A DNA stretch of 49,185 bases from Chloroflexota bacterium (GCA_016190585.1 JACPQH010000038.1:1-49185), one strand, 5' to 3'; shown: positions 37,544 through 47,058, counted from the first letter of the stretch. Translations and numbers: made by a program. The notes: generated by a model from the letters alone, not told the origin.

Positions 37544-39145
37544 CTATCTCTTGTGTAACGGCGGCGTTTCCAGCGTGATCTCGATCCGGTCGACAGGTAT
37601 GGTCTTATGCGCGTCGGCAGGGCGGGCGAGGTGGGGCGCGCTCAAACCGAAGACCAGCTTGTTATCCGTGACGTAAAGGTCCTCAAGCTGCCACGAGGCC
37701 TGCGCCATAAGCCATCCGGCATCCTCTTCCGGCGGCCCGTAGCCTGCCGAGCCGAAAAAAACAAAATCGGCGTTCGCCCGGAGCCAGGCCGTATCGTACT
37801 GCATCTCGATTAAGCGGGCGCGCTGAGGCAGGAAAAAAGAATCCGGGGTGAAGGAGAAAAAGCCTTGATGCTCGATGGAGACGTCCTGAACAGGGAGGGT
37901 GAGCTGAAAGCTTCCTGCCGGCAGGGTGGCGGCGAAATCCGTATCCACCTTGTTGATGTTGAGACCGGCGTTGAACCCGGTTCCGCGGATGAGCACCTCC
38001 TGGAGGCCGGAGTTGTGCGAGGTGCGCAGCTTTACCTGGCGGGAAACATACTCCCGCGTGTAAAGGGTTGCCGGTTTTCCCGCCGGGTCTTTGAAGTAAG
38101 CGGCGTTCATGCCCGCCAGGAAAACGTTGCCTTCGATGACCAGCTTCTCCTGGTTTACGGCTATCCCGCGTACCAGGATGTCGCTGTTGCCTTTGAGCTC
38201 AACGCGGTAGGCGCCGGGTTCCAGGGCCGTTAGCGTCAACGCGCCGTCCTGGAGCGGCCCCAGCTGTCCCGCCGGGCCGGCATGACCGTCATCTCGAATC
38301 GCCATCCGCCCTTTAAGTTCCCGGGAGGACGAATAGACCTCGACCAGCAGCTCGTCGGCACCGCCGTACCAGTTCAGGTCCTGCTTGGTGACCCGCAGCT
38401 CCAGCGTGCCGCCGTGGACGTATGTCCAGAGCGTGTGGGCACCCCTGAGGGACGTGTCCGCCCGGAGGGTAGCCCCTGAGGCGCCGGGCCCGGAAGGCAC
38501 GAACGGCCGGTCATCCAGGGGCAGAAGATCGATGTCAGGCAGGGCTTGGGGAACAGATTGATTAACGCTCAGATTTATTACGTTGGCGGCGATGACCGAG
38601 CCGAGCGGCGGGTTTTCCAGAAAATCATTCAGGTCCTGAAAGTCATACGATGGCCCCGGTCCGGTGCCGTAGAGGATGCCTCTCTCATCGGATACGAGCG
38701 GCGTAAGACCGGCGAGGTCCCGGAAAAACGGGACATAGCCTTCCTTCCAACTGTAACCCCAGTCCAGCGTGTTCCGGGCGCCGATTATAAACGGGGCGTT
38801 GCGGGGGAAATTGTCCTGGAAGCGGACACGCACGGTTACCCGGGAGGCCGAGCTCAAGCCGGGATCATCTAAAGTAAAATAGACCAGGTTCTTCTCCAGC
38901 TCACGGTAGCTGGTGCCCTCGGATTCCTTCGGGCGTGACAATCGATCGAAAGGGCCGGTGATAACCGCCCTGCCGGCGCTGTCTTCACCGCCGACATCGA
39001 TCAGGTACCAGGTCGTGGCGCCCAGCGGGGTTAGATTCTGCCAGGCGACGTATCCCAGTACCAGGACCGGGATAAGCCACAGGACACGGTATAGCGGCAC
39101 TTTACCGTCCCTCATTTCGCGTTCAGCGGGACCTGCGAAGTTCAC
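37544..39145 (-). CDS. Membrane-anchored extracytoplasmic beta-rich protein
   Basis: The protein has 533 residues with a GTG start at 39145, chosen because AAGGAG lies five bases before it; this overlaps the previous gene by 23 bases. One membrane helix (about 20-38, VLWLIPVLVLGYVAWQNL) is followed by about 490 residues of beta-rich, externally located sequence with DSAGRAVITGPFDRLSRPKESEG, KGNSDILVRGIAVNQEKLVIEG and repeated strand patterns. No catalytic motif was recognised. It may process or hold the glycan outside the cell. The family is unknown to me. Confidence 0.78.
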   Translation of the reverse strand: MNFAGPAEREMRDGKVPLYRVLWLIPVLVLGYVAWQNLTPLGATTWYLIDVGGEDSAGRAVITGPFDRLSRPKESEGTSYRELEKNLVYFTLDDPGLSSASRVTVRVRFQDNFPRNAPFIIGARNTLDWGYSWKEGYVPFFRDLAGLTPLVSDERGILYGTGPGPSYDFQDLNDFLENPPLGSVIAANVINLSVNQSVPQALPDIDLLPLDDRPFVPSGPGASGATLRADTSLRGAHTLWTYVHGGTLELRVTKQDLNWYGGADELLVEVYSSSRELKGRMAIRDDGHAGPAGQLGPLQDGALTLTALEPGAYRVELKGNSDILVRGIAVNQEKLVIEGNVFLAGMNAAYFKDPAGKPATLYTREYVSRQVKLRTSHNSGLQEVLIRGTGFNAGLNINKVDTDFAATLPAGSFQLTLPVQDVSIEHQGFFSFTPDSFFLPQRARLIEMQYDTAWLRANADFVFFGSAGYGPPEEDAGWLMAQASWQLEDLYVTDNKLVFGLSAPHLARPADAHKTIPVDRIEITLETPPLHKR

Positions 39146-40607
39146 TAAACTCCTTCAAAATTCGGCCGGTCCGGCCAACTCGCCTGAGATTGTCCAGCGG
39201 CAGCATCCTGCCGATGATGACTAGGTCTTCCCTGGTTATTTCCCTGATGAGCCAAAGCAGACCGGCGTAGCCCAGGAACAGGCTGGCGTAAATCAGCGGG
39301 AGCCACGGCGAATATGGCACCCGGGTGGCCAGCGCGTAAACAACCGCCGCGGCGAGGCCGATACGGGCTAGCGATTTTGGGTTCACCAGCGTCCCGAAAC
39401 GCCGGAGAACGTAGACCGTGGCCGCGCTCATGCCGAGGAAACCGGAGATGGTGGTCGCCCAGGCGGCGCCGGTTAGCCCATAGGGCGGTATCAGCAGGAC
39501 GTTCAGACCGATATCGATGGCTACCAGAGGCAGGGTCATCCCCAGGACGACCCGGGGCTGCCCGGCGCCCATGATGACGTTGGCCAGGACAAAGAAGATG
39601 CTCAGCAGCGCTAACCCGAAAACGAGCACCCCCAGCGGACCGGCGGCCCCGGCGTACCCCGAAGAGTAGACCAAGGCCAGCAGGTCGCCGGCAGTGGCGC
39701 TGATCAACAGCACCGCGGGTGCCAGCAGCATCAGCATGTACCTCATCGCCTGCCGGATATAGCTCCGGGTCAGCTCGACGTCAAGTCTCGCTGTTGACCG
39801 GGAGATGGATGGCAGCAAGGTGGCCGCCAGCCCAAGAAAAACGAAATAGGAAACCCGCGAAATCGTGCCGGCCGCGGCGTAGTAGCCCACCTCTGTCTCG
39901 CTGGCTCCCAGTGCCTGCACCGCGAGGAGGTCGATACTCAGCAGCAGCAGGAAGGCGAGCGCGAAGGTCGTCGCCGGCAGGCCGAAACCAGCCAGACGTT
40001 GCCACCGGAAATCACTTTGCGGGGCAGCGCTCAAGTTGACCAGCCGCCACGATAGCAACAGCCCGACGGCGGCGGCCAGGATGTAGCCCAGAATAGCCCC
40101 CATGACGCCCAGGCCGAGCAGCAGAAAGACCAGCACCAGGATTATCTTCGCCGCCGAGCTGGCCAGTGACGACAGCGCTTGCCGGCCGAAGTCACGCAGG
40201 CCGTTGAGGTAGCCGGCGTTATAGACAGAAAAAAAGGCGTAAGCGGGTACCGCCAGGGCGGAAAGCCGGATGTACGGCGCCAGCGAAGGGTTGTTCAGCA
40301 GCTCCGCGATGACGCCGGCCAGGCTAAAATACAGGCCGGTGATAAGCAAGCCTGACACTAGCTGGATGCGGTTGGCGGCTCTGACCACGCCGGCCGTGCG
40401 GGAGCTGTCCTCGGCGATGTACCTGGCGGCGCCCTGGGGAAAGCCGGCGGTCAAAATGGTGCTGACATTTGTCATCATAGCCAGGACGACGCCGAATACC
40501 CCGTAGCCCGCCGGCCCGAGGTACCGTCCCAGGCCGAAATGGATGAGGTAGCCGGCAAGAACGAAAAAGCCGTTGGCGACCATTAAGTAAAGCGTGCCTC
40601 TGCCCAT
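39123..40607 (-). CDS. Wzx-like polysaccharide flippase
   Basis: The 494-residue membrane protein has about 12-14 helices. The start MGRGTLYLMVANGFFVLAGYLIHFG, then GRYLGPAGYGVFGVV and GFPQGAARYIAE, are typical of the MATE-like polysaccharide exporter family (Wzx/RfbX), which moves lipid-linked oligosaccharides across the membrane. The gene is followed by the beta-rich envelope protein with an overlap. No Wzy polymerase is obvious, although the neighbouring GT39-type proteins have a similar topology. Confidence 0.88.
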   Translation of the reverse strand: MGRGTLYLMVANGFFVLAGYLIHFGLGRYLGPAGYGVFGVVLAMMTNVSTILTAGFPQGAARYIAEDSSRTAGVVRAANRIQLVSGLLITGLYFSLAGVIAELLNNPSLAPYIRLSALAVPAYAFFSVYNAGYLNGLRDFGRQALSSLASSAAKIILVLVFLLLGLGVMGAILGYILAAAVGLLLSWRLVNLSAAPQSDFRWQRLAGFGLPATTFALAFLLLLSIDLLAVQALGASETEVGYYAAAGTISRVSYFVFLGLAATLLPSISRSTARLDVELTRSYIRQAMRYMLMLLAPAVLLISATAGDLLALVYSSGYAGAAGPLGVLVFGLALLSIFFVLANVIMGAGQPRVVLGMTLPLVAIDIGLNVLLIPPYGLTGAAWATTISGFLGMSAATVYVLRRFGTLVNPKSLARIGLAAAVVYALATRVPYSPWLPLIYASLFLGYAGLLWLIREITREDLVIIGRMLPLDNLRRVGRTGRILKEFSELRRSR

Positions 40608-40636
40608 TCCTTTTACCGCGTTCTCCCTTTCCCTCC

Positions 40637-42130
40637 TTATTTCGCTGCTGGCGGCTCCAGCCGGTAAAGCCGGGCATAACCGGTCTCGGAGAGCCTGTAC
40701 CCCCGCGATTCCAGGCCCCTTTCCAGGTCCTGCCGGCTCACCCCGGTCTCAAAATTTCCGTCGATGAGGAAATACAAAGGCACCATCTTTTCGCTCAACC
40801 TCGCGGCGATGTCGGCCAGCCGCTCGCTGCGGTCCGCCTCGGGTAGCTCCTTCACCAGCGCCACCCGCCGCTGCGGGAATACCGCACGGTCCCAGTAATC
40901 CAGGAAGATGACCGCTTCCGGCTCGGTAGCCACGGCGACATCGAGCCTCATCCGGGCAAAGTCCTCGACGCTCCTAAGGTTGCTGCTGATTACCGGCGTG
41001 ACAAGAAGGATATTCGTCACTACCAGGGCCGCCATCAGCAGCAGCCCGACCGGTTTCGGTTTTAGATTATAAACAAGATACGCGACAAATGGCGCGAAAA
41101 ATACCAGGGCCGGCAGCAGGTAGCGCCCGTAAGCGCTGTGCAGCTTCGTACCGATAACCGGGTCGTTTAAATAATACAGCGCGAAAATGAGCAGGCTCGC
41201 CACGGTAAACACCACGTACCGGGAAAGCCGGCCCCGGTCCCTTATCAGATAGACCGTTCCCAGGAGACCGCATAAAAAGAAAACCGGCGCCAGGTCGATG
41301 AGGTTAAGAGAATTTGCGAAGATGTTTCCGATGCTGAAACCGGAGACCATAAAGGGGCGTGAAATCTCGGTCTTCACATGCTGCCCGGTGACCAGGGGAG
41401 AGCCATAAAGCTGGCCGTTCAGGATGAAGAACGCCCCCAAAAAAACCACCAGGGCGCCGAGGGAAAGGATGGCGGAAGACAGCTTCAACCGGCGAATTCT
41501 GCCCAGGGTAATCATCAGAACGGGTGCGGCGAAGAGGATGTAGTCCGGCCGCATCAGGAGGGCCAGCCCCAGGAACAGTCCCGAGAGGATATAGGCGCCC
41601 GGTTCATTGGTTTTCAGGAGCCGGAAAAAATACCTCAGGGAAATGATAAACATGACGAGAGCCGGCACGTTCTCCATCAGGGTAAAGCTGCTCCAGTACC
41701 AGTAAAACGGCGTGAGCCCGAGGAAAATCGTGGAGATCAGGGCAAGCCGGGAGCCGTATATATCGCGGAGCAGGAGGAAAAAATACACCAGGCCGATGGC
41801 GGCCAGCAAGGGCGTGAGCAGTCTCAATACCGCGGGCGCCGTCACCGCGATGGTCCCGTAAGTCAAAGGCAGGCCGAGAAACTTCGCGGGAACGAGGCGG
41901 CCGTTAACAAAGATTTCGTTTATCGGATGGATAATACCCTCGGCGATAAAGTTCAAATCTTCGTAGTAGTAGAAGTTCCCGGTGAGGGAATACACCTTCG
42001 TTATATTGAAATTCGCCACCTCATCCGGGAAAAAAAATACTTCCGGCGAGACCATGACCGGATAAGAATAGATAATAAAGAAGCCGGTCACAAGCAAAAT
42101 AAGAATGTAGTACTGGTGTCTCCCTGACAT
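40637..42130 (-). CDS. GT39/ArnT-type membrane glycosyltransferase
   Basis: The 497-residue protein has about 11 membrane helices. The first external loop has an acidic pair after a hydrophobic helix (FFFPDEVANFNITKVYS), the PMT-superfamily catalytic position. Later come GLALLMRPDYILFAAPVLMI and a hydrophilic C-terminal region with ERGLESRGYRLSETGYARLY. It would use a polyprenyl-phosphate sugar, which the GT2 enzyme in this operon could supply. Its target could be glycan or protein. Confidence 0.83.
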   Translation of the reverse strand: MSGRHQYYILILLVTGFFIIYSYPVMVSPEVFFFPDEVANFNITKVYSLTGNFYYYEDLNFIAEGIIHPINEIFVNGRLVPAKFLGLPLTYGTIAVTAPAVLRLLTPLLAAIGLVYFFLLLRDIYGSRLALISTIFLGLTPFYWYWSSFTLMENVPALVMFIISLRYFFRLLKTNEPGAYILSGLFLGLALLMRPDYILFAAPVLMITLGRIRRLKLSSAILSLGALVVFLGAFFILNGQLYGSPLVTGQHVKTEISRPFMVSGFSIGNIFANSLNLIDLAPVFFLCGLLGTVYLIRDRGRLSRYVVFTVASLLIFALYYLNDPVIGTKLHSAYGRYLLPALVFFAPFVAYLVYNLKPKPVGLLLMAALVVTNILLVTPVISSNLRSVEDFARMRLDVAVATEPEAVIFLDYWDRAVFPQRRVALVKELPEADRSERLADIAARLSEKMVPLYFLIDGNFETGVSRQDLERGLESRGYRLSETGYARLYRLEPPAAK

Positions 42131-42136
42131 TGGTCT

Positions 42137-43252
42137 TTAATTAAGCACTTGAGAAAGAAGGACGGCCTTCATCTGGCCGGCGATCCTGTCCCAACTGAAT
42201 CTCCCTTCAACCGTTCTCCGGCCGGCCCGCGATAGCTCGGCGCGCAAAGCGCGGTTGCTTAATGCTTCGGTAATGGTGCGGCTCAATTCGCCGCTGTCAC
42301 CGTAGTCCACCAGAAGCCCGTTTTCCCCATCCTTTACAATCTCGGTGACCGCGGGAATCCGAGTGGCGATAACGGGCGCGCCGCAGGCCATCGCCTCGAT
42401 AATCATCAGCCCGAAAGACTCACGGGCGGAAGGCAGGACGGCTAGCTCGACCCGGTTGTACCACCGTACCAGGTCCTCGCCTCCTACCCAGCCCAGGAAA
42501 TGAATATTGGGCTCCAGGCCGTGTGATATTGTGTAGTCTTCCAGCTCTTTTCGCAGGCCGCCGGCCCCGGCAACAAACAATTTTACATCCGGAATAGTGT
42601 TCCTAACCGCCGGGATGACCTCTTTCACGAGGTAGCTTATTCCCTTTGACGGCGCCAGTCGCCCGGCAAAAAGAAGGCTGTTTTTTATCCGGTTCACCCT
42701 GTCCAGCCGCCGGAACTCGCTCGTGTCCACACCGTTGTAGATTACCTGCACCTTTGCGGCGGGAATGCCGTACCTGGTCAGGATGATGTCTCTGACGTCT
42801 TCCGAGACCGCGGTAACCAGGGCTGCGCGCTGATAGCTGGCCTGTTCCAGCTTGCTGAGCGCCCATTTCCACCGCTGTCCGAGCGCGGAGCGGTACTGCC
42901 GGTACAGGGTGCCGTGGCAGGTATATATAACCGGGACGCTGGGTTTGAGGAAAAGAAACACCCCGCCGGTCCCGCCGTGGATGCTGAGGAGGTCAAGCTT
43001 CTTGTCCCTTATCCATGCCGCGATGTTCTTGTTTACGGCCAGGGAGAAGGTCAGGTTCAGGCCGAATTTACGGCAGAACCCGGCGGCCCGGGTATGATTC
43101 GGGATTCCGTTGTCGCAGGGCGAAAAGAAGTGCAGCTCCAGGTCAGGCTCTTTCATCAGCCTTTTAACGTATACCTCGTGCACGACCCGGCCCATCCCCC
43201 CGAGGATGGGGAAGAAATCATTGGAAATCACGCCGGCCCTTATCTTAGGCAT
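42137..43252 (-). CDS. GT4-family glycosyltransferase
   Basis: The 371-residue protein has the GT-B fold of family 4: GGMGRVVHEVYVKRLM at the N-terminus (acceptor side), VIYNGVDTSEFRRLDRVNRI, LLFAGRLAPSKGISYLVKEV and the E-x7-E nucleotide-sugar motif in SARESFGLMIIEAMACGAPVI. It would act on the cytoplasmic side, adding a sugar to a growing lipid-linked glycan. Its start overlaps the end of the upstream gene by 13 bases. Confidence 0.93.
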   Translation of the reverse strand: MPKIRAGVISNDFFPILGGMGRVVHEVYVKRLMKEPDLELHFFSPCDNGIPNHTRAAGFCRKFGLNLTFSLAVNKNIAAWIRDKKLDLLSIHGGTGGVFLFLKPSVPVIYTCHGTLYRQYRSALGQRWKWALSKLEQASYQRAALVTAVSEDVRDIILTRYGIPAAKVQVIYNGVDTSEFRRLDRVNRIKNSLLFAGRLAPSKGISYLVKEVIPAVRNTIPDVKLFVAGAGGLRKELEDYTISHGLEPNIHFLGWVGGEDLVRWYNRVELAVLPSARESFGLMIIEAMACGAPVIATRIPAVTEIVKDGENGLLVDYGDSGELSRTITEALSNRALRAELSRAGRRTVEGRFSWDRIAGQMKAVLLSQVLN

Positions 43253-44313
43253 TGAAAGCTCTCAAGGTATCTCCCGGCCGCCCGCTCCCAGCCGTAGGTC
43301 TCCAGGGTGAACCGCCGGGCCCGCGCCCCAAAGCTTTGCCGCAGACCGCCATCCGCTAGCAGCTTTTTTATCACGTCGGCGAAGCCCGCGGCGTCACCCG
43401 GCTCGACCAGGAAACCGTTCCGGCCGTCCTGAACGGCGTCGGCTATCCCCTCAAGGTTGGCCGCCACTACCGGCAGGCCGCAGGAGGCCGCCTCCACCGC
43501 CACCAGACCAAAACCCTCCATATCCCCGGCTACCGGGATGTTGGGCATAACGAACAGGTCGCAGGCGTTGTAGAGCAGGCCCAGGGTCGCTTCATCAACT
43601 CTGCCCAGCATGATAACGGTCTGGCTCAGGCCTTTCGCGTGAATGGCCGACCGGAGCCGCGGGGACAGCGGGCCGCTGCCGGCAATCAGCAGCACGCAGC
43701 CGCTCCTTTCCAGCCGGGGCACAACGTTCTCGATAAACCAGCGGATCCCCTTCCTTTCCACCAGGCGGCCGACGAATAGCAGGGTCTTCCGGCCGTCGAG
43801 CCCCAGGTTTAGCTTGAAACTCATTTCCTGGCGCAACTGGCGCCGGTCGCGGTTGACATAAAGAAGGTCGGATATGCCGTTCTGGATGACGGTGATTTTC
43901 GCGTCCGGGACGCCGCGCGCCAGGCACGCTTGCCTGGTTGCCTGGCTGACGCAGATAACCCGGTCCATCTTCCCGACGCACCGGGGAACCAGGTGCTGGT
44001 ACAGACGCGAGTGGTGGGTGATGTCCAGCCCGTGAATGGTTATCACTACCGGCTTTCGAAAAGCCCTTAGCAGGCAGCCGAGCGGCGCCAGCAGGCCGTC
44101 CGCCAGGTAAATCACGCGGACCTTGCCGGTGACGAGCGCCAGTACCGAGCGCACCAGGAAACAGGGCAGAACGAGCGGCAGCCATTTATTCGAGCCGCCC
44201 CAACTGATGAGCTTTATTTCGGTTTGCCGGGACAAGTGATGAACAAGCTCATAAGCTACCTTCTCCATCCCACCGCGAGAAGGCGGGTATTTTCGGGTAA
44301 TAAAGAGAACCAT
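43240..44313 (-). CDS. GT4-family glycosyltransferase
   Basis: The 357-residue GT-B enzyme is a second family 4 member: RKYPPSRGGMEKVAYELVHHL, VIQNGISDLLYVN, LLFVGRLVERKGIRWFIENV and GFGLVAVEAASCGLPVVAANL with the usual glutamates. The 65-base overlap with the GT2 gene upstream is long. The shared DNA codes for the C-terminal tail of the GT2 protein and the N-terminus of this one, so the start may be later than the annotated ATG, although the N-terminal motif begins at once. Confidence 0.92.
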   Translation of the reverse strand: MVLFITRKYPPSRGGMEKVAYELVHHLSRQTEIKLISWGGSNKWLPLVLPCFLVRSVLALVTGKVRVIYLADGLLAPLGCLLRAFRKPVVITIHGLDITHHSRLYQHLVPRCVGKMDRVICVSQATRQACLARGVPDAKITVIQNGISDLLYVNRDRRQLRQEMSFKLNLGLDGRKTLLFVGRLVERKGIRWFIENVVPRLERSGCVLLIAGSGPLSPRLRSAIHAKGLSQTVIMLGRVDEATLGLLYNACDLFVMPNIPVAGDMEGFGLVAVEAASCGLPVVAANLEGIADAVQDGRNGFLVEPGDAAGFADVIKKLLADGGLRQSFGARARRFTLETYGWERAAGRYLESFQCLR

Positions 44314-45253
44314 TGCCGCTCCCGTTCTTCTTGAGCCGGTAACATATTTCCTCGTTGAGACGCCTGAGCCCGTTGAGCATGTGGACGAAGATGCCGAGAG
44401 AGATCGTGCCGAGGCCGACGATAATCAGCAGGGCCGCCAGAACGGCTGAAGGCAGCAGGGGCGCGACTACCCCGGTCTGGGAAAAATGGACCAGCACCCG
44501 CAAGCCGAACCCGAGACCGGTCAAGCCCAGGATACCCCCGATAAAGGAAAAGAACTTCAGGGGATACAGGTCGCGGTAGGTGCCGAAAATGGTCACGCCG
44601 GCCCGGTAGGCATAAGTGCCCAGGCTCCGTATCAATCTCGAATGCCCGGCCCGGGGCCGGAACTCTATTGGTACCTGCTCAATGTGCAGTCCCTGGTAGC
44701 CGGCCTGGATGAGTGTTTCCTGAACATAGGTGTATTTCCCGAAGAGTATCAGCCGCAGCGCAGCTTCCCGGGAGAAAGCCCGGAAACCGGTCTGGGCGTC
44801 TTTGATGGGCAGGCCCGAGACTCGCCGCGTCACCCAGGTAGCCAGCTTGTTGCCCAGCTTCTTGCCGCGAGGCATGAAATCGAGACGGTCGATATCCCGC
44901 CAGCCCAGGACAATATCGGCCTTGCCTTCCAGGATCGGTCTTATCAGGCTGGGAATCTGGCTGGCGTTGTACTGGCCGTCGGCGTCGATATTGACCACGA
45001 TGTCGGCGCCCTTTTCCAGGGCGGCGTCCATGCCGTCCCGAAAGGTCACCCCCAGACCGCGGTTGACCTTGTGCATGACGATGTCATCAATGCCGTCGGC
45101 CAGGGCCTGGTGGATGGTCCGGTCCGTGGAGCCGTCGTCGATAAGGATAATCTCGACGGAATCGGTGCCTTCCATCTGCTTGGGAATCTCTTTCAGCACC
45201 GCCGAGATGGTATCTTCCTCGTTGAAAGCCGGTATGGTAACGACCAGTTTCAC
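44249..45253 (-). CDS. GT2 polyprenyl-phosphate glycosyltransferase (DPM1/GtrB-like)
   Basis: A GTG at 45253 overlapping the stop of the dehydrogenase gene (GTGA) gives 334 residues. The N-terminal GT-A domain has TIPAFNEEDTISAVL, IILIDDGSTDRT, the DAD motif in VNIDADGQYNASQIP, and DAQTGFRAFSREAALRL. Two C-terminal membrane helices (about 232-260 and 268-295) match the dolichol-phosphate-mannose-synthase-like group. It would load a sugar onto polyprenyl phosphate for use by the GT39-type proteins of the operon. Confidence 0.92.
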   Translation of the reverse strand: MKLVVTIPAFNEEDTISAVLKEIPKQMEGTDSVEIILIDDGSTDRTIHQALADGIDDIVMHKVNRGLGVTFRDGMDAALEKGADIVVNIDADGQYNASQIPSLIRPILEGKADIVLGWRDIDRLDFMPRGKKLGNKLATWVTRRVSGLPIKDAQTGFRAFSREAALRLILFGKYTYVQETLIQAGYQGLHIEQVPIEFRPRAGHSRLIRSLGTYAYRAGVTIFGTYRDLYPLKFFSFIGGILGLTGLGFGLRVLVHFSQTGVVAPLLPSAVLAALLIIVGLGTISLGIFVHMLNGLRRLNEEICYRLKKNGSGNGSLYYPKIPAFSRWDGEGSL

Positions 45254-46599
45254 CAGCACACCCCCTCGTAGCGCTCGCACACCTGGCGAGCTGTCTGCGG
45301 ATCGAGCGCCCTCCGGCCGTCTATAACCAGCTTGCCCCGGTAAAGAGCCTCGTCCTTGAACTCATCCCACTCCGTCACAATCAGGACGCAGTCGGCGCCG
45401 CTGACGGCGTCGCGCGCGCTTTGACAGCCCTCCACCCTGCCCCCGAGAAAGTCGTTTACCCGGGGCAATGCCCTGGGGTCGTAGGCCTTGACCCGCGCCC
45501 CCTGCCGCAGGAGCTCGCCGATGATTTTCAGGGAAGGCGCGTCCCTGACATCATCCGTCCCCGGCTTGAAGGCGATGCCCAGCACGGCGACAGTCTTGCC
45601 CTCCAGGCCCCCGAGCGCCTCCCCGGCGATCCGTGTCAGCCGCAGCGGCTGCTCGTTGTTGACCTTCAAGACCGAATCCAGGAGTGGTGCGTCGCAGCCC
45701 ATGCGCTGTGCTCGTGCTATCAACTCTTCCAGGTCCTTCGGCAGGCAGGAGCCCCCGAACCCGATCCCGGCTTTTAGAAATTTATTGCCTATCCGGGGAT
45801 CGTAGCCCATGCCGTGCGCCACGTCGTAGACGTCGATCCCCAGCGCCTTGCACATGTTGCCGATTTCATTAATAAAGGTGATTTTGGTGGCCAGGAAGGC
45901 GTTGCTGGCGTACTTGACCATCTCGGCCGTTCTCAGGCTGGTGCGGAGAATGGGCCCGGGGTAAGTGGTCTCGTACAGTGCCTGCAAGGCATCGCCGGCT
46001 TTCTCGTCATGCTCACCGATAACAATCCTGTCCGGATTAAGCGAAGACTGGCTGGCGTTGCCTTCCTGGATGAACTCGGGGTTTACCACCACGCCGAAAT
46101 CCCGCCCCGCTTTTTTCCGCGAGAGTTTTTCCAGGATGGGCAGGATGACGTTTTCGGTAGTGCCGGGAGGCACCGTGCTTTTCACCACCACGAGATGGTA
46201 AGCCTCGATTCGACCGAGGACGCGGCCGATGCGCTCCGCGACGTTAATAATGTTTCCAAAATCAGTGTTATTCTCTGTCTTGGAGAACGTGCCGACGCAG
46301 ATAAAGGAAATATCGCATTCAGCGATGCCGTCAAATTCCCCGGTAGCTCTCAGGTTGCGGCTGTCGAACAGGCATTTTTCGAGCAGGCCGTCGAGGCTGG
46401 GCTCGTAGAAAGGATAGACGGCGTTGTTTATCTTCGCCACCACTGAACTGTCACAGTCGATGCAGGTTACATCATGCCCGTCCATGGCCAGTCCGATGCC
46501 GGTAACCAGACCGATATACCCGGCGCCAACGACCGACAGGCGCATCGCTGCTCTTTCGACGCCGATTGGTGAACTTTTGTACTTGATGCCGAGAGCCAA
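45250..46599 (-). CDS. UDP-glucose/GDP-mannose 6-dehydrogenase family
   Basis: A TTG start at 46599 is chosen because AAGGAGGTGG precedes it; an ATG at 46545 directly before the nucleotide-binding motif is the alternative. The TTG start gives 449 residues. The Rossmann motif GAGYIGLVTGIGLA, FICVGTFSKTENNTDF, KSTVPPGTTENVI, the active-site cysteine in GFGGSCLPKDLEEL, and FKPGTDDVRDAPSLKII are all present. It oxidises a UDP-hexose (probably glucose) twice to the uronic acid. It is the first gene of the operon and sets the precursor type: a uronic-acid-containing glycan is expected. Confidence 0.93.
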   Translation of the reverse strand: MALGIKYKSSPIGVERAAMRLSVVGAGYIGLVTGIGLAMDGHDVTCIDCDSSVVAKINNAVYPFYEPSLDGLLEKCLFDSRNLRATGEFDGIAECDISFICVGTFSKTENNTDFGNIINVAERIGRVLGRIEAYHLVVVKSTVPPGTTENVILPILEKLSRKKAGRDFGVVVNPEFIQEGNASQSSLNPDRIVIGEHDEKAGDALQALYETTYPGPILRTSLRTAEMVKYASNAFLATKITFINEIGNMCKALGIDVYDVAHGMGYDPRIGNKFLKAGIGFGGSCLPKDLEELIARAQRMGCDAPLLDSVLKVNNEQPLRLTRIAGEALGGLEGKTVAVLGIAFKPGTDDVRDAPSLKIIGELLRQGARVKAYDPRALPRVNDFLGGRVEGCQSARDAVSGADCVLIVTEWDEFKDEALYRGKLVIDGRRALDPQTARQVCERYEGVCW

Positions 46600-46815
46600 G
46601 TTCCACCTCCTTGCCAAGCAATATTCAGGGAAGCCGGGCGTATATTGCCGCCCGAAGAACGATGTCAGGCGGGCTCGGGACTGTGACGCCTCTGGTTACA
46701 ACCAGGTTAATAATTTTCCCATGGTTTTGGGGGGCAGGCGGGCCGGATTTTGGTCCGCTCCGCCGATTACCGGGAAGAGCTGGCCTCAATGCCGACCCCC
46801 TGCCTCGCTTCATGT
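46600..46815 (-). other. Leader region of the glycan operon
   Basis: The 216-bp spacer between the secreted repeat peptide and the dehydrogenase gene contains a short hairpin, CTGGTT and AACCAG (near 46691-46706). No gene, riboswitch or clear promoter was recognised. The glycan operon must start here or read through from 47058. Confidence 0.4.
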
Positions 46816-47058
46816 TTACTTGTTCAAGCCGGGCGGTCCGGTGTGCACACGGTTGGTATCGCCATACCCCCAACCCGGCCTTTCACCACTCAACCCGGGC
46901 GGTCCGGTGTGATTGTGGTTTGGATCACCGTAGCCGTAGCCGGGGCGGTCTCCGTGAGCGTGATGCTCACTGCCTCCCTGGGCCAGCACCGGCGCGGCCA
47001 GGAGCGATATCCCGATGATGGCAGCGAGTAACGAGACGGTAACCTTCTTGGAAAACAT
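46816..47058 (-). CDS. Small secreted protein with two RPGxGYGD repeats
   Basis: The 80-residue protein starts at an ATG preceded by AAAGGAGGTAAGG. A signal peptide is clear (VTVSLLAAIIGISLLAAPVLAQ). The mature part consists of two repeats of about 20 residues: RPGYGYGDPNHNHTGPPGL and RPGWGYGDTNRVHTGPPGL, joined by SGE. The repeat is rich in Gly, Pro, His and aromatic residues and could bind metal or form a rigid surface peptide. I recall the RPGxGxGDxNHxHTGPPG motif from other bacterial small proteins, with no known function. Cysteines are absent. Confidence 0.85.
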   Translation of the reverse strand: MFSKKVTVSLLAAIIGISLLAAPVLAQGGSEHHAHGDRPGYGYGDPNHNHTGPPGLSGERPGWGYGDTNRVHTGPPGLNK

